Assembly (NCBI RefSeq): GCF_017562075.2
Contig: NW_024427710.1
Coordinates: 1-64,000, forward strand
DNA from: Anopheles merus
Taxonomy: Eukaryota; Arthropoda; Insecta; Diptera; Culicidae
DNA length: 64,000 nt
Direction: 5' to 3'
Made by a program: the position numbers and the translations under genes. Every line of letters begins with the position of its first letter. Position 1 is the stretch's first letter. Shown here in pieces: positions 20,511 through 30,389 of the stretch. The notes beneath the pieces are model-generated. The model did not search any database. It saw nothing but the letters and a program-made list of their open reading frames with translations, and was not told the origin of the DNA.

Positions 20511-20563
20511 CAGGCAGGCCTTGGTCGACAACGGTTGTTGTGCCAAAGAAAAAAAAAACAATG
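20511..20563 (+). repeat. SINE tail fragment
   Basis: GGCAGGCCTTGGTCGACAAC and GGTTGTTGTGCCAAAGAAAA equal the last ~50 bases of the main SINE; the rest is missing. Confidence 0.65.
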
Positions 20564-20666
20564 GCGCTGCAGTAAATCAAAAGTTGTTTGATTGAAATAC
20601 TAAATGCAACAAACAGAGCTAAAAATACAATATTTTTCCGATTAACTACTCTGTGGTTATTCTTGA

Positions 20667-20857
20667 GGTGCAGTGGTCAATTTTTACAACCTAAAAACAT
20701 GCCTGTGATTGGTTCAAGCTCCAAATGGACCTGGCCGCCATACGTAGGACTGACTATCCTGCTATGGGGGGAAATCAATACATCACTGAAAGCCAAGCTC
20801 ACAAGTGATTCAAGCAGGCCTTGACCGAGAACGGTTGTTGAGCCAAAGAAGAAGAAG
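20667..20857 (+). mobile_element. SINE200-like SINE, diverged head
   Basis: The body and tail match the 10048 copy (CATACGTAGGACTGACTATC; GCCAAAGAAGAAGAAG). The head is mutated (B box GATTGGTTCAAGCTCC). An older copy. Confidence 0.8.
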
Positions 20858-20865
20858 ATCCATTT

Positions 20866-21140
20866 GTATAGCTGGTAGCAACTGTAAATAAAATTTTAGC
20901 GCATGCTGGAGAACTAATTCTAAACACGCCTGTTCCGTTAGGAAGTACAGGAGAAGAATGTGGAGAAGCGTGACATAAAATATTCCGGAATGATAGGGAA
21001 TACCATGCACGCAAATGCACTAGAGAGAGCAATTTGGTCGATGTATTTATGCGTGCAATACACAGCAGATCATTATTTAAGTTCACCTTCTTTGCAGAAT
21101 CGAGTGCAAACAAAAATGAGCAACAACTATCCGGAGGAAG
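20866..21140 (+). pseudogene. degraded coding block, family unknown
   Basis: In one frame there is KILAHAGELILNTPVPLGST, then EECGEA, a stop, HKIFRNDREYHARKCTRESN and LVDVFMRAIHSRS. The spacing of Glu/Ala-rich and Arg-Lys-rich blocks recalls a C-terminal region I remember from uncharacterised transposon-type insect proteins, but I cannot name it. One stop falls inside. Not a functional gene. Confidence 0.3.
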
Positions 21141-21501
21141 TCAAGCTTTTCTTTGAGTTTGAAAATTTAAATTCAAATGAAAATGTACTTCCTCTTAACA
21201 AGTCTTTTGATGTTATTATGGACACTTTAGATCAGTTGAATGAGCCGCTCATACAAGTGTTACGGTACTTTATTCGCTGGATTCGTCCGTCCTCACTCAC
21301 TATCGCTCATATAATGTCTATCTCCCTCTCTTTTGATAACTATCGCTCTCATCCTTATCTGCCTGCATCTTATCGTTTCGCACTTAAGGCGAGTTTACAG
21401 TTCGGACACCACACATCCATTGCTATCCTCAGCGTAATTTTTTTCTTCCGCGTATGCTTCTTTGTGCCGTTTTCCCTGTCCTACACTTCCCTCGAATTCT
21501 A

Positions 21502-22376
21502 AATCTTGAACTCTTCCCCATTTTTCAGTCTATACACTGCATATGTGGTTTGCAATGGTCGTTGTGTCCTTTGTGCCTGGTATGTCCTCGATAACATATC
21601 TGTCGTTAGCTAGCACTGCCACTACCCAATAGGGTCCTTTGTATCGTGTCTCTAGTTTTCGGCTCTCGCACGTGGCCAATATATCCCTCTCTACCAACAC
21701 CATATCACCTACATTGTACCTGCTGGGTGCCCCTCGCCGTTTGTCGAAACCTAATTTTGCCTTTGTTGTTCTCTGTCTATCTCCTCCACGGCTTTAAGTT
21801 TTCTCTCTTCTATGTTTTGTATTCTATTATCGTCCTAGTCCTCGAGAACTAAAGCTATGATATTACGATGCATATCACTGGGGTGGTACGATAACACCAA
21901 GCTACTTGGGCTCTGTTTTGTAGTTGCGCTTCTGCTGTTATTTACCGCCTATTTAATTTGCGATAGTTTCTTATCCCATTTTCGATTTTCTTCTTCTACC
22001 ATGCATCGGAGAACCGTCAGTATAGTTTTGTTGTACCGTTTACCTGCCCGTTTGCTCGTGGGGATCCTGCTGCTACACGTATGTGTTGGCTATTATTTGC
22101 TTCACAATACTCCTCAAACGTTTTGGATGTAAATGCTGTGCACCCGTCCGTAATAATTCTACTTGGTGTTCCGAATATTGCTGACACCTCTTCTAAGAAT
22201 CGTATTACCGGTGCTGTTTTGGTCGAGCTTACTGCTTTGAGTATTGCAAACTTTGAGAATCCGCACACCATGGCTAATATGATGTACTGATTCCCTCTGG
22301 CTGATTTTAAAAATGGCCTTAAGTGGTCTTTGTGTACCGTATGGAATGAAATCGGTTCCTTAAGTATCGGGTGCAT
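21502..22376 (-). pseudogene. pol: Gyp-3 integrase core and C-terminal tail
   Basis: 22376-22017 holds the catalytic core (VHKDHLRPFLKSARGNQYII with the first Asp; RIITDGCTAFTSKTFEEYC with the second; RANGQVNGT, where the expected catalytic Glu is Gly or shifted). The tail toward 21502 reads YNVGDMVLVERDI and LETRYKGPYWVVAVLANDRY (GPY/F module). It is broken by frameshifts near 22017 and 21840. Confidence 0.75.
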
Positions 22377-23262
22377 GTAGCCTTCTGGCCGTCCAGTCTT
22401 TTTTATTGTATACGTAATTTGGACACGCTTCTATGTATCCCTGTACGTACTTTCTCATCTTAGGAAACCAAAACTTTTCCCGTAAACTTTCCAACACCCG
22501 ATCGGTTCCAAAATGACCCATTTCGTCATGAAATGTTCTCACTATCCTCCACCGCACCCTAACCTGGTACGACCCACTTATTCGCTCCTGCTACCTTCCG
22601 CATTAATCTATGCTCTTCTATGTTATAGTTGTCGTGAATCTGTTTTTCAGCATTGGTTGTCGCAGGTTTTTGTAAAGTTTTCAATATTCCTGCTAGTTTA
22701 TCATCCTGTTGCTGAATGGTTGCTAAGAAGTCTTCGGTATCTATGTCGATAGCTAATATTTTTTCTGCGACTGTGGTCTCTTCTCTCTCTTGCTCTACTG
22801 CTCCTCTGCTAAGTGCATCTACGTGAGCCATTTGTTACCGCCTCTATGCTCGATAACAAAATCATTTTCTTGCATTATTAAGAACCAACTTGCAATCCTA
22901 GGGTTCATCTCGCGTTTAGTTGTTAGTATCTTTAACCGCGCTACAATCCGTTTTACCACAAATGGACGGCCTAGCAGATATTTTCGGAGTCGTTCTATAC
23001 TGGCTACCACTGCTAGTATTTCCAAATCGTAGCTGTGGTAACTGCCCTCTGACTCTGTCGTTTTCCGACTGAAAAAACTGATGGGTCGCCATCCTACCCC
23101 AGTTCTGTTCAACAGTATCCCAGCTAAACCTTCCTTCGATGCGTCTGTATGTAACTCAATGTCTACGTTCCTGTCATATAACGCTAATAAGGGTCTTTCT
23201 GTAAGCTTCGCCTTTAACGCTTGAAACGCTTCCTCTTCTTGTCGCCCCCATTGGAAATACAC
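22360..23262 (-). pseudogene. pol: Gyp-3 RNase H and integrase zinc region
   Basis: RNase H shows ELHTDASKEGLAGIL and SYDLEILAVVASIERLRKYL; the DALSR block follows at 22831 in another frame. The integrase zinc motif (FHDEMGHFGTDRV...ACPNYVYNK) has lost the second Cys of CXXC (Tyr instead). Confidence 0.75.
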
Positions 23263-23301
23263 ACCTTTTTTACTAAACTGTGTAGTAGTCTGGCAATGAT
23301 A

Positions 23302-24164
23302 TTAAATTTCTCTACAGATCTCCTGAAGTAGCCCGCCAGGCCTAGGAATCGTTGGATCTTCTTTGCTATCACATGGTGTTGGAAATTCCTTAACCCCTAG
23401 GCATTTAGCTTCTCCTGGTTTAACCCCGTCTTTTGATAACTCTACTCTAGAAACCACTTTGACATTAACAATTACTCTTTTCAGGTTAATTGTAAATCCG
23501 TGTTCTTTAACAGCCTCTAATAATTTTTCCAGTACCTTGATTGCCTCTTGCTTGCTCTTAGCTCCTATTAATATGTCGTCCACATATGTAACATGCTTCA
23601 AGCCCTGACCATCTTATCTATAGCACGTTGGAACACTGCTCCACTATTTACTAGTCCAAACAGCATTCTTTTGAAGTGGAAATGTCCATCAGGCGTAGAG
23701 AACGCCATCTTTTCCCTGCTAGATTCTGCTACAGGAACCTGATAATAACCCGAATACAGGTCTAAACTAATGAATACTTTTGCGTCTTCTAACGTATTTA
23801 AGCATCTATCTATTTCCGGTGGTGGGTATCGATCTTTTACCGTCTTCTGGTTTAGCGCCCTATAGGCAATTGCCATAAGCCACTTGCCATCTTTTTTCTC
23901 AACTAGCACGATTGGACTATTATATGCCGATACCGAGGGTTTTATTATGTCGTTCTCTAGCATTTTTGATACGATTTCGTGGACCACGTTTTCTTGTGCG
24001 TAAGGCAGTTTCACATATATTGGGCCATCTCCGCTTAGTTCTATTTCTATTTGTACTCCTTTTGCCGCCCCTAATTCATTCATTTCTTTGGCAAAACAGT
24101 CTCGATACTTATTCAACAGAGTTTTCGCTGCGCGTTTCATTGTTTCACTTCCCTCAATACGCAC
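23302..24164 (-). pseudogene. pol: Gyp-3 reverse transcriptase
   Basis: RT landmarks are SAYNSPIVLVEKKDGKWLMA, then ISLDLYSGYYQVPV (first Asp), FKRMLFGLVNSGAVFQRAID and VTYVDDILIGAK (YVDD). A frameshift near 23600 separates the last from the rest. Confidence 0.82.
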
Positions 24165-24263
24165 TTCTGCTTCTGTAATCTCCGTGCCCCATTCTTCTCC
24201 GCGTTCCTTATTTAGTATGTGTGTTTTTTCCTTCGTTTCCGTTGGCTCTTTATACTTACTAAA

Positions 24264-25230
24264 TTATACCTTTCCTTCTTTGTACGTGACATTTATCCCT
24301 GGCTGCGCCATAATGTCTCGCCCAATAATCATGTCTACTGATTGTTCCTCATCGGGTACTTCCCATAGATCTGCTACGACTTCTATGCCATCTAGTTGTA
24401 TTCGTGTTTCTCTCTTCGTGTTCACCTCCACTCTCGCTCCCCCAAATCCATGAAGGGTTCCTTTCACAAACCCTGGCATTCCAGCGAGCCCTGAAATTTT
24501 GGTACGAATGGTAGATACATTAGCTCCCGAGTCTACTAGTGCCCTGATTTTAATCTTCCCCATGCCTACCTCTGCTTGACATCTGCCCTCTCCTTCATCA
24601 TCTAACGTATACACATTTAGTCTTCCGCGTCCCCCGATCGCCGGCTCCACCGTTCGTCGCATTTCTCTCCGTGCTACGGTTCTACGTCGGGGACAATCCG
24701 TCGAGATGTGTCCCATACCGTCACAGGTGAAGCAACGCCGCTTCGATCTAAGCGCCCCGCGGCTGCTCCCGGCGGCGCCACCCCATTCACCGATGCCTGG
24801 TTCTCGACCCTTGTTGCACGCTCGCGCCGCATGCTCCGCCGATCCACAGGTGAAGCACCTTCTCTCCCCTACTCGGTCGACGTGTCTGCTATGCTCAGCC
24901 ACCGCGGTAATGTTCTCTACCCATGCAATTTCCTTGAGTAGACCTTCGATCGTTGATACGCGACTCGCTGCTACCCTTGCTCCCCGCCACATCTCGCCTA
25001 GCCCGTTCACAATGTAACTCGTCGTAGTCTCCTCGTTAAACCCGCCTTTTCATCCCATAGCTAACATGGCGTACACGTACTCGGTGGGTGTCTCTTCCTT
25101 GCGCCATTTTCTTGTCACCAGCCAGTTGTGGTAAAACGCTGCGTTTTTAGATGATGGGAATCCGGCCAGTATCGCACCTTCGAAATTGGACCACGTTTTG
25201 ATTTTGCTCTGGTTTGCTTCCCATCACAGT
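24264..25230 (-). pseudogene. gag: Gyp-3 Gag and protease
   Basis: The frame 25010-24264 has two zinc knuckles (CFTCGSAEHAARAC and CFTCDGMGHISTDC). The aspartic protease follows with ALVDSGANVSTI and a late MIIGRDIMAQ block. Upstream, 25230-25040 still reads Gag (AAFYHNWLVTRKWRKEETPT) but with a stop. The 5' end of Gag and the LTR are missing. Confidence 0.78.
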
Positions 25231-25720
25231 TTAGCGCATCCGTTAAGGCTCAGTGTAAGTTGAGCTGGTGCAGTTTAAGGGAAGTTTAAGGTTCCAGTTT
25301 AAGGGGATTTGCTCGAATTCCCGATTATTCGTGCTCGAAAATGTCAATTGGGTAGTAATAAGTTGGTAGGCAATAAATAATTTAAGCAATCGACATTGTT
25401 TGAATTTATAACTAGTAAAAAAAAAATACTTTTAATAATTTAAAATTAAAGACGTTACATTTTATATGAAGTATACGATGAAATTGATTGCATATTTCAT
25501 ATTTCTATAATTTTAAAATGTATATCAAATGTTTCGTTCAATAAGTTTCTCTTCAAGAAAATCGATTTGATATTTTTCAATCGGTTGATTTCATTTTAAA
25601 ATGGACGATTGAAAATAAAAGTATTAATTGATATTTTTTTTAATTTTAAAATTTATGTCATTATGGTTTGTACGCACAACACAATTGTAGGTACGGGCCA
25701 TAGCAAACATTAAAATAATA
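25231..25720. other. AT-rich, no gene seen
   Basis: Mostly T/A with many ATTTTAAAAT-like words. No gene or repeat that I can name. Confidence 0.4.
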
Positions 25721-25889
25721 GCCATCGCGAAAGAAATGGTTTAAAATTAACAGTCGTTAAAAACTAACCAGAGTCGTTAAAAATTGCTAGAATTTGGCAT
25801 CGCAAACGCATTGAGTTAACAGTCGTTAAATGTTACCCGGGTCGTTTACGTCGAGCAGTTTTTGAACTGTCAAATACGTATGTTTTGTT

Positions 25890-27146
25890 TTGGTTGGGAA
25901 AGCGTCTATGAGTGTGGTTAGAATTTGCAACAGTGAACAACAAATTATAATAGAATACATAGCTATGAATATATTACCATTGATTTTTGCTCGAGATAAC
26001 AACGAAAGCGATGCAGATTTGTCAGCGTATCGCAGGAAATGGCGCAAACAATTGGATCCTCTCATGCTTTCCGATAAAGCGTAAGTGATTGTGTATGTTA
26101 TTAAAGATGTGTACAGCTCATTTTATGTTGTATTTCTGCTCTAATTTTAGATTTGTTCGCGTAGAACTTTCGCGTCAACAAAAGTTTGTTTAAAAGATCT
26201 TACATTTAATTGCTCTTGAACTAAAACCGCGTCACAAAAGGGGGCTTAAAGCAAAGCAAAAGCTGGCTGCAACGCTGAAATTTTTAGCTCAAGGGTCATA
26301 CCAGCTAGTTGTTGGTAACGATTTTACCATACCTATGGCGCAATCAACCTTTTCAGAAGTCTTACATGAGACTTTGAGAATAATGCAAACACAATTGCTC
26401 AAGTATATAACGTTGCAAATGTCTGAAGTGGAAAAAACAGAAGCCAGAAATTACTTCTACCAAAAATCTGGAATCCCTGGTGTTGTAATGTGCATCGATG
26501 GATCTCATATTAGAATTCTGGCCCCTAACGGAGATCGTGTGCCTTACTATAATAGAAAAGGGTGCTAAAGTTTAAACGCGTTGATGGTAAGTTTAGTGCT
26601 ACTCATATTATATTAACATATGAATTACAAGTACTGCTTTTTTAGATATGCGACAACCGTAAACTTATCCGATTCGTCGATGCAAGGTTCAGTGGCTCCA
26701 ATCACGATTCATGCATTTTTAGTATGAGCCCAGCTTTTAAGTTTTCCGAAAGGAAATGAAGCGATGGAGACCTTGCTGAAGAGATGGAAATGTTCAAATT
26801 GTTGGGTATATATATTTTTTATATTTTGTGTTAGAACTACACTATGACTAACATACTCGAACTGTTTTTCTTCTAAGGTGACTCTGCTTATCCTGCGAAG
26901 CCATGGTTGATAAAGCCCAACAGAAATGCTGCACCTAATCCACCTGAGGCAAAATTCAATCAGAGACATGCACAAGCTCGTGCCGTGATTGAAAACGCAT
27001 TTGGTGTTCTGAAAGGAAAGTTCAGATGCCTCCTTGGAGACAGACTGCTACGATATTCTCCATCCAAATGCGTGCGGATCATTAACGTCTGCTGTGCCCT
27101 GCACAATCTTTGCATAATGAATAACATGCCAGAAAATGATTGTTAG
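25890..27146 (+). pseudogene. Harbinger DDE transposase (HARBI1-like), four exons with three stops
   Basis: Nuclease of the PIF/Harbinger family. Exons can be read at 25890-26080, 26151-26586, 26646-26805 and 26878-27146. All introns are 58-72 bp with GT..AG borders in correct phase (for example GC|GTAAGT and TTTTAG|A). Catalytic residues: D in VMCIDGSHIRI, D in RFVDARFSGSNHDS, E in RAVIENAFGVLKGKFR. The splice joint KLLG-DSAYPAKPWL is a conserved Harbinger motif. In-frame stops at 26191-26193, 26566-26568 and 26757-26759 kill it. No frameshift is needed, so the decay is recent or mild. Confidence 0.85.
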
Positions 27147-27190
27147 ATAATCACCACTATTGGGCTTAGCTATCACTGAATTGTTCATTA

Positions 27191-27252
27191 CCACTAGCAG
27201 GATAGTCAGTCGGGCACGGTTCATACCAGGCTTGACCCATGACGGACATAAA
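27191..27252 (-). repeat. SINE fragment
   Basis: The reverse complement reads GTCATGGGTCAAGCCTGG, then GACTGACTATCCTGCTAGTGG, a diverged internal part of the main SINE. Confidence 0.55.
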
Positions 27253-27523
27253 GTTAAAGTTATGTTTGTGTCTAATGTTTATGGGAAATAATTTTTTTTT
27301 ATCAAGAATACCTGCATAGTATGAATATAAATGAAAAAAAAAATACAATGAAAATAAAATTTTAGCAACAACAACAATATGGAAATTCCACGAAGAAATT
27401 CATATATTTATTTCACTTCAAATTTTTATTTACATAACAGTTAAGTAAAGTTCAATCCACATTCATCATTTGGTGCAACCGCGGATGTAGGATTCCCCCT
27501 ACAATTCATCCCTATTTAAGAAT
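27253..27523. other. space between the convergent Harbinger genes
   Basis: AT-rich, with A and T runs. It is the shared 3' side of the two Harbinger genes; no further feature is visible. Confidence 0.4.
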
Positions 27524-28462
27524 TCACCCCCTATTTTTTAAGAATCTGAGTTCTGTTTTTTTAAATGGGCTAGGATTTCTTGTTGAAACTGTAATGTACC
27601 TGTTACGAATGTCCTAGCCAATTCATTTAAGGCTTGCAGATTTTCAATAATTTTGTCATTTTGCTCAATGACTATTTGCGTGAAGTCTTCGTTGCTTGTG
27701 TTCCTTTCTTGCTAGTCTTTGTTTGAGCTGTATTTTTTGACGTTTCCGTTTCTTTGTGAATTGTTATGGGTTCTTCCAATTCATTTGAAGAATCTTCTTG
27801 GTTAAATTATATATCTACTGCTGTTCTTTTTTTGGCTGGTTCGTATATATCCGTGGAGCACTTGTGGACAGACTTAGAGGTCCCTGATTTCTGTTGTAAC
27901 GGAAGCGGTTCTACCTCCTGCAGTTCTTCCGGTACTTCAATGCAAATCGAATCGGGAGCTGGAGCTACAATTTGATTTGCTTTGATATTGCCATCACTCG
28001 TTCGTCTAAATCGTCGATTTTTAGAAAATTTCCTACTTCTCCTCCTGTCATATTCTACTGTTTTTTTGTTTTCCGTTATTTTCCTCTTAGTGATGTTTTT
28101 TTTTTCGATCCAAGCCTGCGATACAAATGTGGTTACAGCAAAGAAAGATTATTACCATAATATTCTCAAAACCTCTATGAAGATATATACTCACTCTTAA
28201 CCATTCTTTGCCTGACTTAGAAGGTGGTCCTAGTGCGTTTAATTGTATCGCCAAATCGTCCCAAAAACTTGTCTGACTATTTTTTGCTGTTCCTCTTGCC
28301 ACTTCTGGGTTTTGCTCCATTATATCTAACAGCTTTTGCTGCTGAATTTTGCTCGCTCGTTGCACTGAAGATCGTCTATGATGTAAACGTGTTGTTTTTA
28401 ATTAAAACGACTATTTGTAATCATTTTAACACTTACTTTTGGTCTTTCGGTGTTCCACTCAT
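27524..28462 (-). pseudogene. Harbinger-associated Myb/SANT-like DNA-binding protein
   Basis: The accessory protein of PIF/Harbinger, thought to bind the transposon ends and bring the transposase into the nucleus. Three exons are readable: 28462-28437 (MSGTPKDQ), 28375-28195 and 28115-27524. Introns have GTAAGT/ATAG and GTGAGT/CGCAG borders. Exons 1-2 carry the trihelix (SKIQQQKLLDIMEQNPEVAR, then FWDDLAIQLNALGPPSKSG, KEWLR); exon 3 continues in phase with AWIEKKNITKRKI, completing the typical W...L...G...WLR.W pattern. A stop at 27807-27809 ends the frame, and the usual C-terminal helix (IVIEQNDKIIENLQALNELA) follows in a shifted frame to 27524. Confidence 0.8.
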
Positions 28463-28479
28463 GATTTTACTCCCGACTT

Positions 28480-28960
28480 GACGACAGACAGTTTTTGACT
28501 GGCATAAATGATACCAAGCAGTAGCACGGGCTGACAAAATATTTTGTCGTATTGAACCGATTCGTAGAATATTTCTTCGAACAATAAGTATGATACCCGG
28601 GGAGCAAAATCAAACTGCTTTCTTGCTCTGACTCATTTAATTGTGTGTTTGTAAAGCAAGAAGGCATGTTTCATTTGCTGGTTAGGTTTCTATTTATACA
28701 ATGGGGCTGGCTTGCAGTCCAAAAAATTCTGATGAATTTTTGTAACAAATAAAAACACGTGAGATTCTCACACTCGATCGTGATAGGGATGGATAAAATT
28801 GCAAAAGTAAACGGCCATCTCTTCCAAATGACTCCGCCAAAATTGGAAGCAGCACCAGATAGTAGGTATAACACTCCAATTTCAAAGCCGTCAGGAGCCA
28901 ATAAGAATCGATTCCAACCCGTGGGTACAGCGGGTGCGGTTTTTCGGAGTCGGTATAAAA
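28480..28960. other. no gene seen
   Basis: Upstream region of the Myb-like gene within the transposon. No supported feature. Confidence 0.35.
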
Positions 28961-28966
28961 TTCGAT

Positions 28967-29127
28967 CATGCCCGTCATGGGTTCTAGCCCCGAATAGACC
29001 GTGTTCCCATACGTAGGACTGACTATCCTGCTATGGTAACAATAAGTCACTGAAAGCCAAGCTCACTTCACTAGTGGGCACAGGCAGGCCTTGACCGACA
29101 GCGGTTGTTGTGCCGAAGAAAAAAAAT
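28967..29127 (+). mobile_element. SINE200-like SINE, 5'-truncated
   Basis: Starts inside the head at CATGCCCGTCATGGGTTCTA (B box mutated), runs through TACGTAGGACTGACTATCC, and ends GCCGAAGAAAAAAAA. Confidence 0.78.
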
Positions 29128-29282
29128 CGATAGTTCAATTTTAGACCCAAATTATCAGTAGGTGCAAGAAAGTACGAAAGCGATTTTGACCCATTGGAGC
29201 AGCGAATTGAATCGGGTCTTGAATCTACTTTGGTCCGACCCGACCCAAACACGCTGCACCAATGGGTTCAACATGCACGTCT

Positions 29283-29575
29283 AAACAACATAATATGCCC
29301 GTCATGAGTTCAAGACCCGTTTGGGCCGTACTTTTCATACATAGGACTGACTACCCTGGTACTAGTATTCAATAAGCCACTGACAACATGCCCCACTTGG
29401 GTCTCCCAATGGACCGGTCTCCCCGTAGCTACGACTGACTATCCGGCTGCGTGGTACTAATTCTTTAGACCTGCATGTCTACGGAGGAAATCACGCCAAA
29501 TAGAAGACTGATAACCAAGTACCATTATTGGTACAGGCAACAATGGTTGTTTCGTCAGAAAATAAAAATAAAAAG
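29283..29575 (+). mobile_element. composite SINE: second-type SINE nested in a main-type SINE
   Basis: 29283-29387 is the front half of the main SINE (GTCATGAGTTCAAGACCCG, then ATAGGACTGACTACCCTGG). At about 29388 it is interrupted by a 5'-truncated second-type SINE (CCCGTAGCTACGACTGACTA, ending CGCCAAATAGAAG at about 29503). The main SINE then resumes (GGTACAGGCAACAATGGTTG). A short ACTGA duplication borders the inner one. Confidence 0.65.
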
Positions 29576-29930
29576 TAGAAGAGTAACACTTGGATATCTA
29601 CTTGGACGAAATAGGAAAGTGACTTGATATAATTACTTCTTAGGACTTAGTAAAAAAATTAGAAAAACATATTTTTCCAGCTAGGCTCGGTCATTTTCCG
29701 GGATTAATGTAATTTGTAGGTAGGCAATAGTGCAAAGTGATTCGTCTTAAGAACCGTAACAAATATGTACAATTATTAAACAAAAGCTAGGAAATGTTTT
29801 ATTTAACAGTAAACAGTTTATTTTAACAGGAATGAACAACAAATGAACTCGGTTAAACCAAAATTAACTTTAAACGACTGTTAAAAAGAGTTCATTTATT
29901 CGCGATACCGGCTCTCAATTAGTTTATTAT

Positions 29931-29951
29931 TATTATTATTATTACCCAAAT
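29931..29951. repeat. (TTA)n microsatellite
   Basis: Seven TTA/TAT units in a row, directly right of the Harbinger end. Confidence 0.8.
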
Positions 29952-30389
29952 TGAAATTACGTTAACAAATTGAGATTATTTTTTGTCATACTGAAGCTAA
30001 AAAAAGATTGATTAGTGGCGCCATCTGGATGTCCAAAATTTAAAAATCTATGTAATTATATTAGATGTGTAACTCGAGTCAATAGCTACGAAAATAGTCA
30101 AAAAATTGACAGTAAATAGCAATGTCCGCCGATTGCTCTGAAGCAAACCATTCATCTTTTTTATTGTTTGTAGGAAATAATATTTCAGCGAGTGCGTTCC
30201 CGACGAATCCGCGTAACTCGAATATCCGCGTAGGTCGAATTTCACGTTTTTTGACTCAAATACTGTTGATTACCCGGAGTTTTGATTTAGTACTTTTGTA
30301 CACTTTATCATTTATTAATTTATTTATTTATTTGAATCAAAGTTATCGGGCAGTATGCCTAAATAACTTAATGGTTACAGAGTACAAGT

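Larger units (their letters stand above)
21500..25230 (-). mobile_element. Ty3/gypsy retrotransposon (Gyp-3), a different lineage from Gyp-1/2, defective
   Basis: Minus-strand gag-PR-RT-RH-IN order with a GPY-type integrase tail. No LTR is identifiable at either end. The sequence features (short CCHC pair, LVDSGANVSTI protease, YVDDILIG polymerase) suggest an mdg3/Osvaldo-like lineage (inference). Frames change at least five times. Confidence 0.8.
25722..29918. mobile_element. PIF/Harbinger DNA transposon, decayed, with both genes
   Basis: It contains a DDE transposase (plus strand) and, convergent to it, a Myb/SANT-like gene (minus strand). This two-gene set is diagnostic of PIF/Harbinger. 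Imperfect inverted ends are seen at 25722-25780 (ATCGCGAAAGAAATG, then TTAACAGTCGTTAAA) and, inverted, at 29865-29918 (the rc reads TATCGCGAATAAATG, then TTAACAGTCGTTTAAA). The 3 bp duplication is not clear. SINE fragments have entered its right part. The boundaries are approximate. Confidence 0.6.

Noticed and set aside
20960..21502. 180-residue open frame as a gene
   Set aside because: The recognisable block is in another frame and contains a stop; the rest is low-complexity.
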